Position numbers and translations under genes: made by a program
The notes under the pieces: generated by a model
What the model saw: only the letters and a program-made list of their open reading frames with translations
What the model was told of the DNA's origin: nothing
Database searches by the model: none
In this document: positions 11,878 to 21,591 of the stretch, piece after piece
Layout: every line of letters starts with the position of its first letter
Position numbering within the stretch: the stretch's first letter is position 1
Origin: Eubacteriales bacterium
Lineage (GTDB): Bacteria; Bacillota; Clostridia; Peptostreptococcales; Anaerovoracaceae
NCBI GenBank assembly: GCA_028692105.1
Contig: JAQUYC010000007.1
Coordinates: forward strand, 1 to 64,000
Reading direction: 5' to 3'
DNA: 64,000 nt

Positions 11878-11906
11878 AAAGACCCGCCGGATTGCGGGCC
11901 TTCTGC
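11878..11906 (-). terminator. Rho-independent terminator downstream of spoIIR
   Basis: Minus: GGCCCGC-AATCC-GGCGGGTC then T-rich. Confidence 0.65.
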
Positions 11907-11917
11907 TTTGTTTTATT

Positions 11918-12685
11918 CTATTCGCCTATCAGCTCTAATGTTTTAAACTTAAGCTTAAGTGTGGCGGGTTTATCTCGTTTTTCGGTTAAAGGGTCGTATT
12001 TTTTATCCAGGAGGATATCTTTATAGATGTCCTCCACGATTTCATCCTGTTCTACGGTTTCTTCAGCACCGATCAAACAAAGCGGCGGGAATAATACACA
12101 CCACCAGTTTTGCCCTTTCCCTTCACCGATCGTAACATTCAGCGCCTCATAATTCCCTGCTGGGAATATTACGTCTCCATATGTTTTTTTCGGAATCCAT
12201 TTCACACCTAATTCCGCTTTTGCTTCGTAATCATAACCGTTTTCTTTTATGATTCTTTCCGCTGTATCTTCAATTTCTATTATATTTTCCTGAATATATT
12301 CTCTGGACTTATCCAGATCAAGGCTTACCCTGATGCCGCTATCTTTCTCATCAGCCTCTTGCTCTTGCTTTGCTAAGCCACCCGATGCTTGCAGTTCAGT
12401 CAGCTCCTGCGCCATGGTCTCCTGTATTAGCTCACTGTTTATCTTTGCAAGAATGCCGTCTCTGACCTTAAGCTTTAACTGCTGATCTTTATCCGAATCA
12501 CTGTTCGCGATGACATGGAATCTTATAAAATCATCATTGCTAAGCTCAGGATTGCTGTACACATTCCATGTGCTGAAAAGGATAATGCAGATTAGTATGA
12601 ATATCAGAAACTTGAGCTCTTTTTTTCGTAATCCCAATGAAAAATCCCTCCCCTGAAAAAGATTTCCTGTAATCATCTTTTCCAA
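11918..12685 (-). CDS. spoIIR: Stage II sporulation protein R
   Basis: TM anchor plus DDFIRFHVIANSDSDKDQQLKLKVRDGIL. Confidence 0.93.
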   Translation of the reverse strand: MEKMITGNLFQGRDFSLGLRKKELKFLIFILICIILFSTWNVYSNPELSNDDFIRFHVIANSDSDKDQQLKLKVRDGILAKINSELIQETMAQELTELQASGGLAKQEQEADEKDSGIRVSLDLDKSREYIQENIIEIEDTAERIIKENGYDYEAKAELGVKWIPKKTYGDVIFPAGNYEALNVTIGEGKGQNWWCVLFPPLCLIGAEETVEQDEIVEDIYKDILLDKKYDPLTEKRDKPATLKLKFKTLELIGE

Positions 12686-12728
12686 AGGGAGGGGATTTTA
12701 TACATTTACACATTTATAACAGTTGGGA

Positions 12729-14897
12729 TTAATGATGTGTTGCAACAATCAACAGTTTTGTACCCGGTTTAATCTCCTTTCCGGATTCTAAATCATTAAG
12801 GTGAAGAACCTCATCAATTGTGGTTCTATATTTTTTAGCGATTTTCCATATTGTATCTCCTGTTCTTGATATGTAGAGAATGATCCCCGAAATTTGTTGA
12901 AAATCCTGTGAGCCTTCCAAGAAACTGATATGTTTAATTAGCTGATATTTCTTCTGACTTGATACTGAGCTATTGACCAGAATCCCTGCATTTACTTCAA
13001 TCTGTTTATTATTGATTTTATCAAACCACAGTTCCTTCAGTACAATATCATTTACAGCAGTCATTTCCGGAGTAATTCCCGGAATTTCCATAGCGCTTCG
13101 GAAAGGAATCTCCTGCCTGACATTGAATACTGTCTTATTCACATCTGCAGATGTACAAATCAAATTAACATCTATGATCCCCTCAACAATATTTTTCGCC
13201 TGGTCAATAAATGATCTTTTCTGATTGATATTTCCGGATAGATAAACGACTTTATCGACGTCGCCATATCTTTCAGGAATATTGACAATCTCTCTGGCAG
13301 ACAATTCCGCGGCACCGCTTCCACTTTGTGTCATTACTCCTATTTCATCCGTATCATACTGAATGTCCTTTATGTGATGGTATATGTCGGCTACGATTTC
13401 CTTTTCAACGGTTTTATATAATTCCAATCCTGTATCCACGTTCATATCCACTTCAAAAAGGTTCATGTTTCCGTTTCCATCCTCCTTTACATTAAGATTT
13501 AAGGATGAAATATTGAAGCTGACTTTACCTGCAGACGAATATGTATCCTTTGCATCATTGTCTGTGTCCAATCTGATAAATTGGGTGAATTCTGTTTTAC
13601 CTTGATAGAAAACCGGTACAGCTTTTTTTCCTTCAACAGCGGCTTCAGAATCTGACGTTTTTACTGCATCTGAATTTCTTTCTGCTCCAAGGTACATGAT
13701 ATTACAATAAACTGAAGCATTTATTACTGCCTTTTCCTTGGTTATCTGCTTATGATTTTCTACAATATTTATATCGTATTTAAGTATCTTCATAATTTCA
13801 GGCATGTTTTCTTTTAATAAGAAATTTTCTTTTACTTCTATAGTATCCGTTTTTCGCATTGCAACATCTGTAAGGTTTATCTTTTCTTTCAGTATCTGTA
13901 TTTCTTCATCTCTGACACCTTCGAAAACCTCGATATCAACTTTACGATATTCTTTGATTTCCAATACAGCCGTCGCTTTTGCCTTAAACTTCCTTTCATT
14001 TACAACTGAAAAATCAATGGATTCGATATGTGCCGCAATCGCTAACTCCGAATAAGGACCGGAATTCATTTCGGTTTCATTTTTGAACGGAATTTTTGAT
14101 TCAATCGATATGATAGGGTCTTCATTCGATGCGTGTTCAGGAGCATAAAGAGTCTGCAAAATCAGATCTCCCGAGATCCTGACAGTATCAGTTTCCGATT
14201 GTCCGGTATGAATCTCTCTTTCGGCAAGTTTGACTTTTCCGTCCATAGAAAGAATCCGTGCAAGATCAGGCTTTACATCTGGCACCAGGATATCTTCTTC
14301 AATGTAAATACGTATCGGCTCTTTCATTTTCATATCGACTAACTTCAATTTGCTGTTTACTATATTCCCGATTGCCGGAACGATCTTGGGAGGTGTGTTT
14401 TTAGGTACAAAAGCCGATTGCAATGCAGACCGTTTAGCTGGTAAAGGGACAGCAGCCGGTATATTTTCTTCTTCCGGTTCCGAAAGCTTCTCCGGTACGA
14501 TTTCTTCTGCTTGATCGGAAAGGTCTGTCTGTGCAATTTCTTCCTCCGGTTCTAAAAGATTTAGCGGTATGATTTCTTCTTCCGCTTCTGAAAGCTTCTC
14601 CGGTACGATTTCTACTACCTGATCAGAAATATCTGCCGTCAGAATTTCTTCTTCTGCCGCTTGGTCAGTCTCCTTTGAAATAGCTTCAACTGAGATATTT
14701 TCTGAATCCGCGTTTTCTGCCTCGGCCGCCTGCCTTACGCTCTCATGAAGTATTCTTTCATAGGCCTCCGGATCGAAACGATTTGCAGCACCTCTGGGAG
14801 TATATTTGAAGTTATATTCATCATCTGCTTCTTTTGCGGGCTGCAAAGCAAAGTCCGGGATGTTTTCAAATTCAAATGGGTACTTTTCATATGTCAT
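12729..14897 (-). CDS. SPOCS (DUF3794) plus LysM protein, SipL-like
   Basis: Repeated SPOCS/DUF3794-type segments and C-terminal LysM (YISRTGDTIWKIAKKYRTTIDEVLHLNDLE). Confidence 0.85.
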   Translation of the reverse strand: MTYEKYPFEFENIPDFALQPAKEADDEYNFKYTPRGAANRFDPEAYERILHESVRQAAEAENADSENISVEAISKETDQAAEEEILTADISDQVVEIVPEKLSEAEEEIIPLNLLEPEEEIAQTDLSDQAEEIVPEKLSEPEEENIPAAVPLPAKRSALQSAFVPKNTPPKIVPAIGNIVNSKLKLVDMKMKEPIRIYIEEDILVPDVKPDLARILSMDGKVKLAEREIHTGQSETDTVRISGDLILQTLYAPEHASNEDPIISIESKIPFKNETEMNSGPYSELAIAAHIESIDFSVVNERKFKAKATAVLEIKEYRKVDIEVFEGVRDEEIQILKEKINLTDVAMRKTDTIEVKENFLLKENMPEIMKILKYDINIVENHKQITKEKAVINASVYCNIMYLGAERNSDAVKTSDSEAAVEGKKAVPVFYQGKTEFTQFIRLDTDNDAKDTYSSAGKVSFNISSLNLNVKEDGNGNMNLFEVDMNVDTGLELYKTVEKEIVADIYHHIKDIQYDTDEIGVMTQSGSGAAELSAREIVNIPERYGDVDKVVYLSGNINQKRSFIDQAKNIVEGIIDVNLICTSADVNKTVFNVRQEIPFRSAMEIPGITPEMTAVNDIVLKELWFDKINNKQIEVNAGILVNSSVSSQKKYQLIKHISFLEGSQDFQQISGIILYISRTGDTIWKIAKKYRTTIDEVLHLNDLESGKEIKPGTKLLIVATHH

Positions 14898-14991
14898 CGT
14901 AATTATCCCCCTCTATATACTGTTTATTCTACTATTCGTTGCTATAGTGTATTCTGCAGTAAAGCTTGTTATGACAAAAAAAGGACCCACC

Positions 14992-15918
14992 CTAAAGAAG
15001 GCGAGTCAAGAATGTTTCATGATTCATTTGTTTTATTTTCGAAAAAGCAGTTTTTCCTCTACTTTTGCTTGTAAATAAGCCGAATACTGTCGGGCCGCTG
15101 CCGCTCATTAATACTTTTGCAGCCTTGCCCTCCCGCGTCATTCTCTCCTTTGTCTGCATGATGATCGGGTATTGTTTAAGGCTGTAATTTTCAAGTACAT
15201 TGATCATGTTCTTTGTTATTTTATAATAATTATTTTCCCGTAATCCATTCGTTAATTCCTGTATATTCGGACGTTCTTTTACCTCCGAAAGGTTTAGGCC
15301 TGCATAAACCTGTGCAGTAGATACACTTACAGGCGGTTTTGACAGTAAAACCGATGCTTTTAGCGGAGGCACAAGCTCAAGCTTTTCCCCTATGCCCGAG
15401 GCTAAGGCACAGGTACCTGCTAAAGGCTCCCGTCTGAGCAGCAGGTCTTCATTGAGTGCTGCCTGCCCTGCAAGACAGAAAGGAACATCTGCGCCAAGCC
15501 TTGCACCAAGCCTCATCAATGTATCAAGATTTAGATTGAGATCCCAAAGCCGGTTCAAAGCATGGAGAACTGCGGCACAGTCTGCGCTGCCGCCGGCAAG
15601 TCCTGCCGCTACAGGGATTTTCTTTTTTATATCTATATTGATTATGCTTTTCCCTATAATATCGTTGCCATACCGGGCTATCATTAATTCCGCTGCTTTA
15701 TATGCAATATTCCTGCTGTCCGAAGGAAGAAACGGCAGATTGCTCTTAAGATTAATCTTTATATCCTGATTATCCTCGGTCAGAGAAACTCTAACAAGAT
15801 CAAACAGATCTACCTGCTGCATAACCGTGAGGATTTCATGATATCCGTCAGGCCTCTTTCCTAAAACATCAATAGCAAGGTTGATCTTTGCATATGCCTT
15901 CACCGTGATATCTTTCAT
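14992..15918 (-). CDS. ispE: 4-diphosphocytidyl-2-C-methyl-D-erythritol kinase
   Basis: AYAKINLAIDVLGKRPDGYHEI; PVAAGLAGGSADCAAVL; GSGPTVFG. Confidence 0.94.
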   Translation of the reverse strand: MKDITVKAYAKINLAIDVLGKRPDGYHEILTVMQQVDLFDLVRVSLTEDNQDIKINLKSNLPFLPSDSRNIAYKAAELMIARYGNDIIGKSIINIDIKKKIPVAAGLAGGSADCAAVLHALNRLWDLNLNLDTLMRLGARLGADVPFCLAGQAALNEDLLLRREPLAGTCALASGIGEKLELVPPLKASVLLSKPPVSVSTAQVYAGLNLSEVKERPNIQELTNGLRENNYYKITKNMINVLENYSLKQYPIIMQTKERMTREGKAAKVLMSGSGPTVFGLFTSKSRGKTAFSKIKQMNHETFLTRLL

Positions 15919-16784
15919 CTCTTCTTATTTGTTTTCTGATTTTTGCTCTTGCCGGTTGTTCCCTTAGGTCTGGTAGTGCCTGCTACCGCTTTGGCTGCCG
16001 CTAATTCCTTTTCCCTCTCGGCTTTCGCTTTCCTGCCTGTAATGTAAGTGCTGCCGGTTACAGAAATAGGTCTCGCTCCTGCTACCTTCTTAGTATCTTT
16101 CTTCATCTCTGTTTCTTGAGCCGATGCGTCGTCTTCGTTTACTGCTCCTCTTCCGTTTTTCCTTTCTCTTGCTTTTTCCTTATCTTTTTCCGTCTGTGCC
16201 ACAACAGCTTCCACAGACTTTCCGGTTTTTTTCGCAACTTTATATGGATTTACCTTTATTTCATCAGCTTTCTTTTTCTCTTCTTTTTTCATTGCCCGTT
16301 TTGTAGCTATGGAGGTATATGCAATCATACCAACAACCATTAACCCCATAAGAGCCATATTGACAGTTGTATCTGTGCCGGTATTTCTTGTTTTAAACTT
16401 GACGATTTGGTCCTGACCCAAAGTGTCTCCGTTAGCCATCTTAAGGTCCCCGGATATAACCAGCTTATATTCGCTGTTTGATTCCAGGGGCTTGTTTACC
16501 AGTACCCAGATTTCATCCGAGTTCTTGGGATATAAGATTCTCAGAGGCAATTCTTTGCCCTTTTCGTTGGTAAATTTAAAGGCCCCTTTATTATCTTGCT
16601 GTACTTCCTTTGCAGACACATCTTCATTAAAGTAAAGCTTTACAACTACATTCTCAAGCATGGAATCGCTACTGTCGTTCTCAGGATAGCTGTGCAACAA
16701 TTGCAATCCCGACGCAAAACATACTGAGAAAGACATCAAGCACATTAAAATAGAAAGGCTGAATATAATGCCCGCTTTTTTCAT
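15915..16784 (-). CDS. Membrane-anchored Ig-like (SbsA/CopC-like) domain protein
   Basis: Signal peptide; SYPENDSSDSMLENVVVKLYFNEDVSAKEV; TM and lysine-rich tail. Confidence 0.65.
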   Translation of the reverse strand: MKKAGIIFSLSILMCLMSFSVCFASGLQLLHSYPENDSSDSMLENVVVKLYFNEDVSAKEVQQDNKGAFKFTNEKGKELPLRILYPKNSDEIWVLVNKPLESNSEYKLVISGDLKMANGDTLGQDQIVKFKTRNTGTDTTVNMALMGLMVVGMIAYTSIATKRAMKKEEKKKADEIKVNPYKVAKKTGKSVEAVVAQTEKDKEKARERKNGRGAVNEDDASAQETEMKKDTKKVAGARPISVTGSTYITGRKAKAEREKELAAAKAVAGTTRPKGTTGKSKNQKTNKKR

Positions 16785-17254
16785 ATTGAATTTTCCTCCG
16801 ATTTCTTTTTTCTAAGCTTCTGAAAAAATGACTTCATTAATATCTCACATTGTTTCTGCATGATTCCGGTTTCTATCTGTACTGAATGATTTAGCCTTTC
16901 ATCCTGCAAAATATTCATCAGTGAGCCGCAAGCTCCTGTCTTCGGGTCAGAAGTGCCGATAAAAACCTTTTCTATTCTGGCCAATACCATCGCACCTGCG
17001 CACATAGGACAAGGCTCGGCCGTTACATACATCCGACATCTTAGCAGTCTCCATCCACCCAGTTCATGGGCAGCTTCCCGAATCGCTAAAATTTCCGCAT
17101 GGGCTGTAGGGTCTTTAGTCGTCTCCGTTTTATTATGTCCCCGTCCGATTATAATGCCGTCTTTCTCAATCACGGCACCAATGGGGACCTCATCAATGGA
17201 AAGGGCTTGTTCAGCTTCCTTCAGTGCCTCCTGCATGAAGTCTTCAGGATTCAT
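16781..17254 (-). CDS. tadA: tRNA adenosine(34) deaminase
   Basis: DPTAHAEILAIREAA and EPCPMCAGAM zinc motifs. Confidence 0.95.
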   Translation of the reverse strand: MNPEDFMQEALKEAEQALSIDEVPIGAVIEKDGIIIGRGHNKTETTKDPTAHAEILAIREAAHELGGWRLLRCRMYVTAEPCPMCAGAMVLARIEKVFIGTSDPKTGACGSLMNILQDERLNHSVQIETGIMQKQCEILMKSFFQKLRKKKSEENSI

Positions 17255-17329
17255 ATCCGCGTCATGCTCCTTTCCCTTGGTTTCATATGCTTTACAATGG
17301 TATCATACTTCGTCATTTTTTTCAATTAA

Positions 17330-17359
17330 AAAAGATCCGCCCACGTACGAGCGGATCAA
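17330..17359 (-). terminator. Rho-independent terminator
   Basis: Minus: GATCCGC-loop-GGCGGATC-TTTTTT. Confidence 0.7.
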
Positions 17360-17425
17360 TAATTGGAATATGAGAATTATTGTTATTTACTATTAGGTAA
17401 GAAGAAGGGAAACGGCGATCCTTGG

Positions 17426-18397
17426 TTAAACCTCTTCAAGGTCTCCTGTTTTGCTGTCTATAGCCACAATCCAGTAGCCATATGCGTTTCTGGCAGATTG
17501 ATCTCTTTTGCGATTCTCCTCACCGGCCAAACTTGTTCCACGAAGGGGCTGCCAATATGTAAACCCCGATTTTCCTCCATCCGGTTGTTCCTCATCTAAA
17601 AATCTGCCCGGGATTCCGAAGAAAAATCTGGCTGCGATTCCACTATCATCTGCTTTTGCGCCGAAAATATAGTGGCGATATTGAGTTGCAAAATAATGCG
17701 CTCCCGGTGATACTATCGGCAAGTTTGTTATATTCACCATCTTTTTCCACCTTGCTCCTGTCTTATCCTTGTCAAAGGGAGTAACATCCTCATAAAACTC
17801 GGCAATCTGGCAGGTATGGATGCACGCATTTAAAACATATTCATTGTAAAAATTATTATATGTTTTCTTTTCTATTTTCTTCTCTTGCGGAGAAGCGGCT
17901 TCAATCAGATCGGATGCATCTGCTTCCTCAATGTCCTCTTCAATATCCTCATCTAGTCGAAAGGGTTCGGGCTGAAAGGGCTCCTCCTCATTGAGAGTAA
18001 CCCCCTTTAGCACAGGATGGAGCGGCTCCTTTTCATCTATAGTTGATGCGGCCGCGATAATAGCCGTTGTGAAATTGTTATAAGGATTCCCTTTTCCGTC
18101 CATGTTCAGCGGCAAGAACCGGAAATAGGATTCTCCGTTTCCGTATTTATTAATCAATAAATTGCCGATAACAGCATGTATGGTCCTTTCTCCTTTTTTA
18201 CCGAAAAGTATCAGTTTGTATATGTAATCCCCTTTTTCAAAATACTTAAGATTCTGGACCGAACACCGGAAAGCGCCTTTGTTGTTACCCGTTTCCACCT
18301 TCAGGTAAGCTTTTATTTCTGCCGATTCCTTTGCCGCAAACTGGGTGTTCTGTTCTTCCATCATCACAAAAGAGCGGTTATATTTAACGTAGTTCAT
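17426..18397 (-). CDS. Conserved hypothetical protein
   Basis: 323-aa ORF with coding-like composition. Confidence 0.6.
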   Translation of the reverse strand: MNYVKYNRSFVMMEEQNTQFAAKESAEIKAYLKVETGNNKGAFRCSVQNLKYFEKGDYIYKLILFGKKGERTIHAVIGNLLINKYGNGESYFRFLPLNMDGKGNPYNNFTTAIIAAASTIDEKEPLHPVLKGVTLNEEEPFQPEPFRLDEDIEEDIEEADASDLIEAASPQEKKIEKKTYNNFYNEYVLNACIHTCQIAEFYEDVTPFDKDKTGARWKKMVNITNLPIVSPGAHYFATQYRHYIFGAKADDSGIAARFFFGIPGRFLDEEQPDGGKSGFTYWQPLRGTSLAGEENRKRDQSARNAYGYWIVAIDSKTGDLEEV

Positions 18398-18609
18398 CAG
18401 CTTTCATCTCCTCCTTATTGTATCATGAACCTATTCCCTCTCATGGTTCCGATTCTATTATGCAGCGGCTGCATGGTAAACAAATTGCCCTCTGCATTCT
18501 TGTAATCATCCACACAAATTGGTAATATAGATATATGCAATTCAAATTTGTAATATGCGAAGAGAATAAGGCGGGAGGAATCTATAAATGTTAAGACGGG
18601 AGTGTAAGA

Positions 18610-19254
18610 ATGTGGGTTGATGTTGTTATTGTGGCCATCCTTGCCTTTACTGTCATTTTCGGTTTTAGGAATGGCTTTGTTCATACGTTCATTCATACGG
18701 CAGGTTGGATTATTGCAGTTGTTTTGGGGTTTGTCTGGTATCCGCATGTATTGGATTTTCTGAAGGAGAAGACGGGCTATTATGATTATGTTTACGATAA
18801 GATAGCTGATAGAATTACAGCGAACCTAATTTCAGCATCGGATAACGCTATCGCTGCTATCCCGGAAATAATCAGAGAATTGCTGCAAAAGGCAATCGAC
18901 TCAGCCGCAAATGCACTTGCACTTACCCTTTCCGAAAGTCTTTCAAATTTGATTTTTAATCTGCTTGCCTTTTTATTGGTTGTGTTGGCAATCAAATTAG
19001 TATTACTTATGATTACATCGCTTTTCTCTAAGGAAAAAAACGGCGGTATACTGGGAGGTATCGACGGGCTGTTCGGATTGTTGGCAGGCGCTTTGAAAGG
19101 TATTATCCTCGTTTACATATTGCTCGCTTTAATGGTGCCCATTACCAGCTTGTCCGGTAATACTACATTGATTAATGAATTGAACAATTCAGTCCTGGGA
19201 AGCTATCTGTATGATAATAATTTAATCCTATGGGCTGTAAGAGATTTTATATAG
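18610..19254 (+). CDS. CvpA family membrane protein
   Basis: MWVDVVIVAILAFTVIFGFRNGFVHTFIHTAGWIIAVVLGF. Confidence 0.85.
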   Translation: MWVDVVIVAILAFTVIFGFRNGFVHTFIHTAGWIIAVVLGFVWYPHVLDFLKEKTGYYDYVYDKIADRITANLISASDNAIAAIPEIIRELLQKAIDSAANALALTLSESLSNLIFNLLAFLLVVLAIKLVLLMITSLFSKEKNGGILGGIDGLFGLLAGALKGIILVYILLALMVPITSLSGNTTLINELNNSVLGSYLYDNNLILWAVRDFI

Positions 19255-19447
19255 TAGTTTATATAGTTGCCACTTCTTCGAAACCGCGGTTTTCTTGCAC
19301 AAGAAAATTCATCGATAGTGGAAAGGGAAAAGGACAAGAAATAAGGTTGAATTGAGAAGTAGTTTCCTGAACAAGGGATAACAACACAATGGAAAAAGAA
19401 TTTATTGAAAGAAACGCCCCAGTATGCTAAAATTACTACTGTACTGT

Positions 19448-19523
19448 GCTCCCGTAGCTCAGGGGATAGAGCGTCGGTTTCCTAAACCGTGCGTCGGATG
19501 TTCGAATCATCTCGGGAGTGCCA
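19448..19523 (+). tRNA. tRNA-Arg(CCU)
   Basis: Cloverleaf: acceptor GCTCCCG/CGGGAGT, anticodon loop TTCCTAA (CCT), T-arm GGATG-TTCGAAT-CATCT, encoded CCA. One T-T opposition at 27-43. Confidence 0.93.
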
Positions 19524-19524
19524 A
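19475..19524 (+). repeat. Left attachment repeat, 50 bp, inside intact tRNA-Arg 3' half
   Basis: CGGTTTCCTAAACCGTGCGTCGGATGTTCGAATCATCTCGGGAGTGCCAA, identical to 38329-38378. Confidence 0.97.
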
Positions 19525-19530
19525 GTAAAG

Positions 19531-19560
19531 CCCTGCAATCTCAATTGTTGCAGGGTTTTT
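19531..19560 (+). terminator. Terminator downstream of tRNA-Arg, element-derived
   Basis: CCCTGCAA-TCTCAATTG-TTGCAGGG-TTTTT. Confidence 0.8.
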
Positions 19561-19601
19561 ATATTTATGCAGAATATTAATTTTGCACGGTTCTCAGGTG
19601 T

Positions 19602-19622
19602 TTTGTCACCAGTTTGTCACCA
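19602..19622 (+). promoter_or_regulatory. Left-end arm-type integrase sites (2x TTTGTCACCA, 11-bp spacing)
   Basis: Same decamer recurs near the right end. Confidence 0.6.
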
Positions 19623-19740
19623 ATTCAAAAAAATTACCGAATGAAAGTCCTATCGGCATTGTTCTGTTCTGTTGATTTTTTGAGTTGCCTGGAGTACGAT
19701 AAAGGCAAAAATGAGAGGAATAGAAAGGGGTTGTAACGTA

Positions 19741-20055
19741 ATGACCGTACCGAAAATTATTGAAGATCTCCAACGAAAGCTGGATGAAGCTATGGAGGCA
19801 GACGATAGTCCTTACATCCGGATCGAGGATGCAGCGGATATCCTCGGATGCCATCCCGACAGCCTCCGCAAAATCATTTACAACGGGACATGCCCCTTCG
19901 GAGTAGGTTTCGCCGGTAATAAGGCTATAAACGGATTTTCAAAGATTCCGAAGCTACCCTTCTACTACTGGATGACCGGACAAACCGGGGCAAACATCAC
20001 GTATGAGAAAAGAAACGGTGGGGGCGGGACAATACACCAGCCCTTTAGCCTGTAA
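19741..20055 (+). CDS. Small element protein, probable DNA-binding
   Basis: MTVPKIIEDLQRKLDEAMEADDSPYIRIEDAADILGCHPDSLRKIIYNG, HTH-like. Confidence 0.55.
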   Translation: MTVPKIIEDLQRKLDEAMEADDSPYIRIEDAADILGCHPDSLRKIIYNGTCPFGVGFAGNKAINGFSKIPKLPFYYWMTGQTGANITYEKRNGGGGTIHQPFSL

Positions 20056-20413
20056 TATCGCCATCCATGACGGCCTGGGCCAGCTCCGGAGGTGCGGAAG
20101 GTTTTGATGCGGCGAAGAGGAGGGAAGGCTGGATGCCGACGGCGTCTTCGATATTGCGAAAATTTTTCGTGATATAATCAAAAGCCTGTATGTAATTTTC
20201 TGCCGTTCTGAGGCTTATCCCAACACTTTCACACCATACCCCGAATGTTCCGCTCTTATGGTTCGCCAGCGTCTTGTGAGCGAGTGATAATTCAAGGCCG
20301 ATATCGTGGACGGTCCGGATCTTAATTTGACTGATAGTCTTCGCCTTTTCCTGTAGGAAGGAAGAAGTCTGTTCGTCCAACTGAGAATAATCGAATGCCG
20401 GCGCCTGTTCCAC
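20045..20413 (-). CDS. DUF3102-like element protein (GTG start)
   Basis: IGLELSLAHKTLANHKSGTFGVWCESVGISLRTAENYIQ. Confidence 0.55.
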   Translation of the reverse strand: MEQAPAFDYSQLDEQTSSFLQEKAKTISQIKIRTVHDIGLELSLAHKTLANHKSGTFGVWCESVGISLRTAENYIQAFDYITKNFRNIEDAVGIQPSLLFAASKPSAPPELAQAVMDGDITG

Positions 20414-20640
20414 TTCTACCGGCTTGATAACATCCGGAACAGATTCGGGCTTCTCAGTAACGATTTCAGCGGTTTCACCCCAGAGAACAGAAAAACCGCC
20501 TTGTGGCGGTCCCCTGTTGATCAGCTATATATTACCCCTTGCTTATGATCTGGAGAAACAACTCCAGGAACTCCCGGACCTCGTGCGGGATTTCTTCGGG
20601 AATCATTCCTGATTTATTAATAACATCGCCTACCGTCATT

Positions 20641-20844
20641 TCAGATCAACTTCCTTTCTTTTCTTCGCTGCCGCTCCGAGCGCTTTCCGTTCATGACGCC
20701 AAAAGCATATATTTTCGCCAATGCATAGAGCAAACTATTTTCTTCTTCTATGCCGCTATCGCACAGTTTCTTAAGGGTTTCCGTAACAGTCATATCGTAC
20801 TGCTGCTGGTTGACGATTCTTTCGATCTCTTTAATATTTTCCAT
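20641..20844 (-). CDS. Small hypothetical protein
   Basis: 67-aa ORF with SD. Confidence 0.4.
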   Translation of the reverse strand: MENIKEIERIVNQQQYDMTVTETLKKLCDSGIEEENSLLYALAKIYAFGVMNGKRSERQRRKERKLI

Positions 20845-20848
20845 GTGA

Positions 20849-21034
20849 TTACCTCCCCAAATTGAAAATAACGCGGGCCATTTCGTTGGACAGGCCGAAT
20901 TCCTTAATTGCTTCGTACACGTCCCCGGTCGTCAGATCGTCCCTTATGGCGTGGATCTTTACCAGGTTCTCCTGGATGGTTTTTATGCTTTCATGTACGT
21001 CGGCTTTGATGCGTTCGTGTAATTCTTTTTTCAT
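20849..21034 (-). CDS. Small hypothetical protein
   Basis: AAGGAGG before ATG at 21034: MKKELHERIKADVHESIKTIQENLVK. Confidence 0.5.
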   Translation of the reverse strand: MKKELHERIKADVHESIKTIQENLVKIHAIRDDLTTGDVYEAIKEFGLSNEMARVIFNLGR

Positions 21035-21047
21035 TACTTTGTCCTCC

Positions 21048-21317
21048 TTACTTTGAATATATTTCAGCTGCCAGCTTAAAGGAATACTTGAAACCAAGGA
21101 CAAAGCCACCCCTCTCCGAAAGCGCGACCACATTGTTTAATTCTGCTTCAATCTCTAGAAGCTCATCTCTAGTTAAATCACGTGTGATCTTCTGTAAGAA
21201 TTCACGCCTGAACGATTCTTTTTCGCCGACGATTAAGCGGTATTCTTCTTGATATTCTTCAGTTTCGGCGCACTCATGAAAGATAGTTTCGATAATTCCG
21301 TTTTTCGTTTTTCTCAT
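21048..21317 (-). CDS. Small hypothetical element protein
   Basis: AGGAGG before ATG at 21317: MRKTKNGIIETIFHECAETEEYQEEYRLIVGEK. Confidence 0.55.
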   Translation of the reverse strand: MRKTKNGIIETIFHECAETEEYQEEYRLIVGEKESFRREFLQKITRDLTRDELLEIEAELNNVVALSERGGFVLGFKYSFKLAAEIYSK

Positions 21318-21441
21318 AACTGAAATCCTCCTATTGTACTTTCTGCCTGTAATTTGTATAATAGGGGTACAGACTTCCCCTTGCGGGTTGATTGGATTGT
21401 GAGCCATTTCGCAACTGCCAGGTTAATGAATGGCTCACTTT

Positions 21442-21591
21442 TTATTGGCCAAGATATTCGAGAATAATGAGACGAATCAATCCGGAAACTGTAAGCCCTT
21501 TCTTTTCTGCTTCTGCCTTAAGTTTCTCATGTTGTTCAGCTGACAGGAACGTGCTGATCCGCTCGGTATGTGCTTTTGGTTTTGGCGACAT
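21442..21591 (-). CDS. 49-aa ribbon-helix-helix-like protein
   Basis: MSPKPKAHTERISTFLSAEQHEKLKAEAEKKGLTVSGLIRLIILEYLGQ; below the track size cutoff. Confidence 0.7.
   Translation of the reverse strand: MSPKPKAHTERISTFLSAEQHEKLKAEAEKKGLTVSGLIRLIILEYLGQ

Noticed and set aside
20424-20865. Plus-strand ORFs at 20424 and 20539
   Set aside because: Antisense to minus-strand small genes with SDs and terminator; no coding support.
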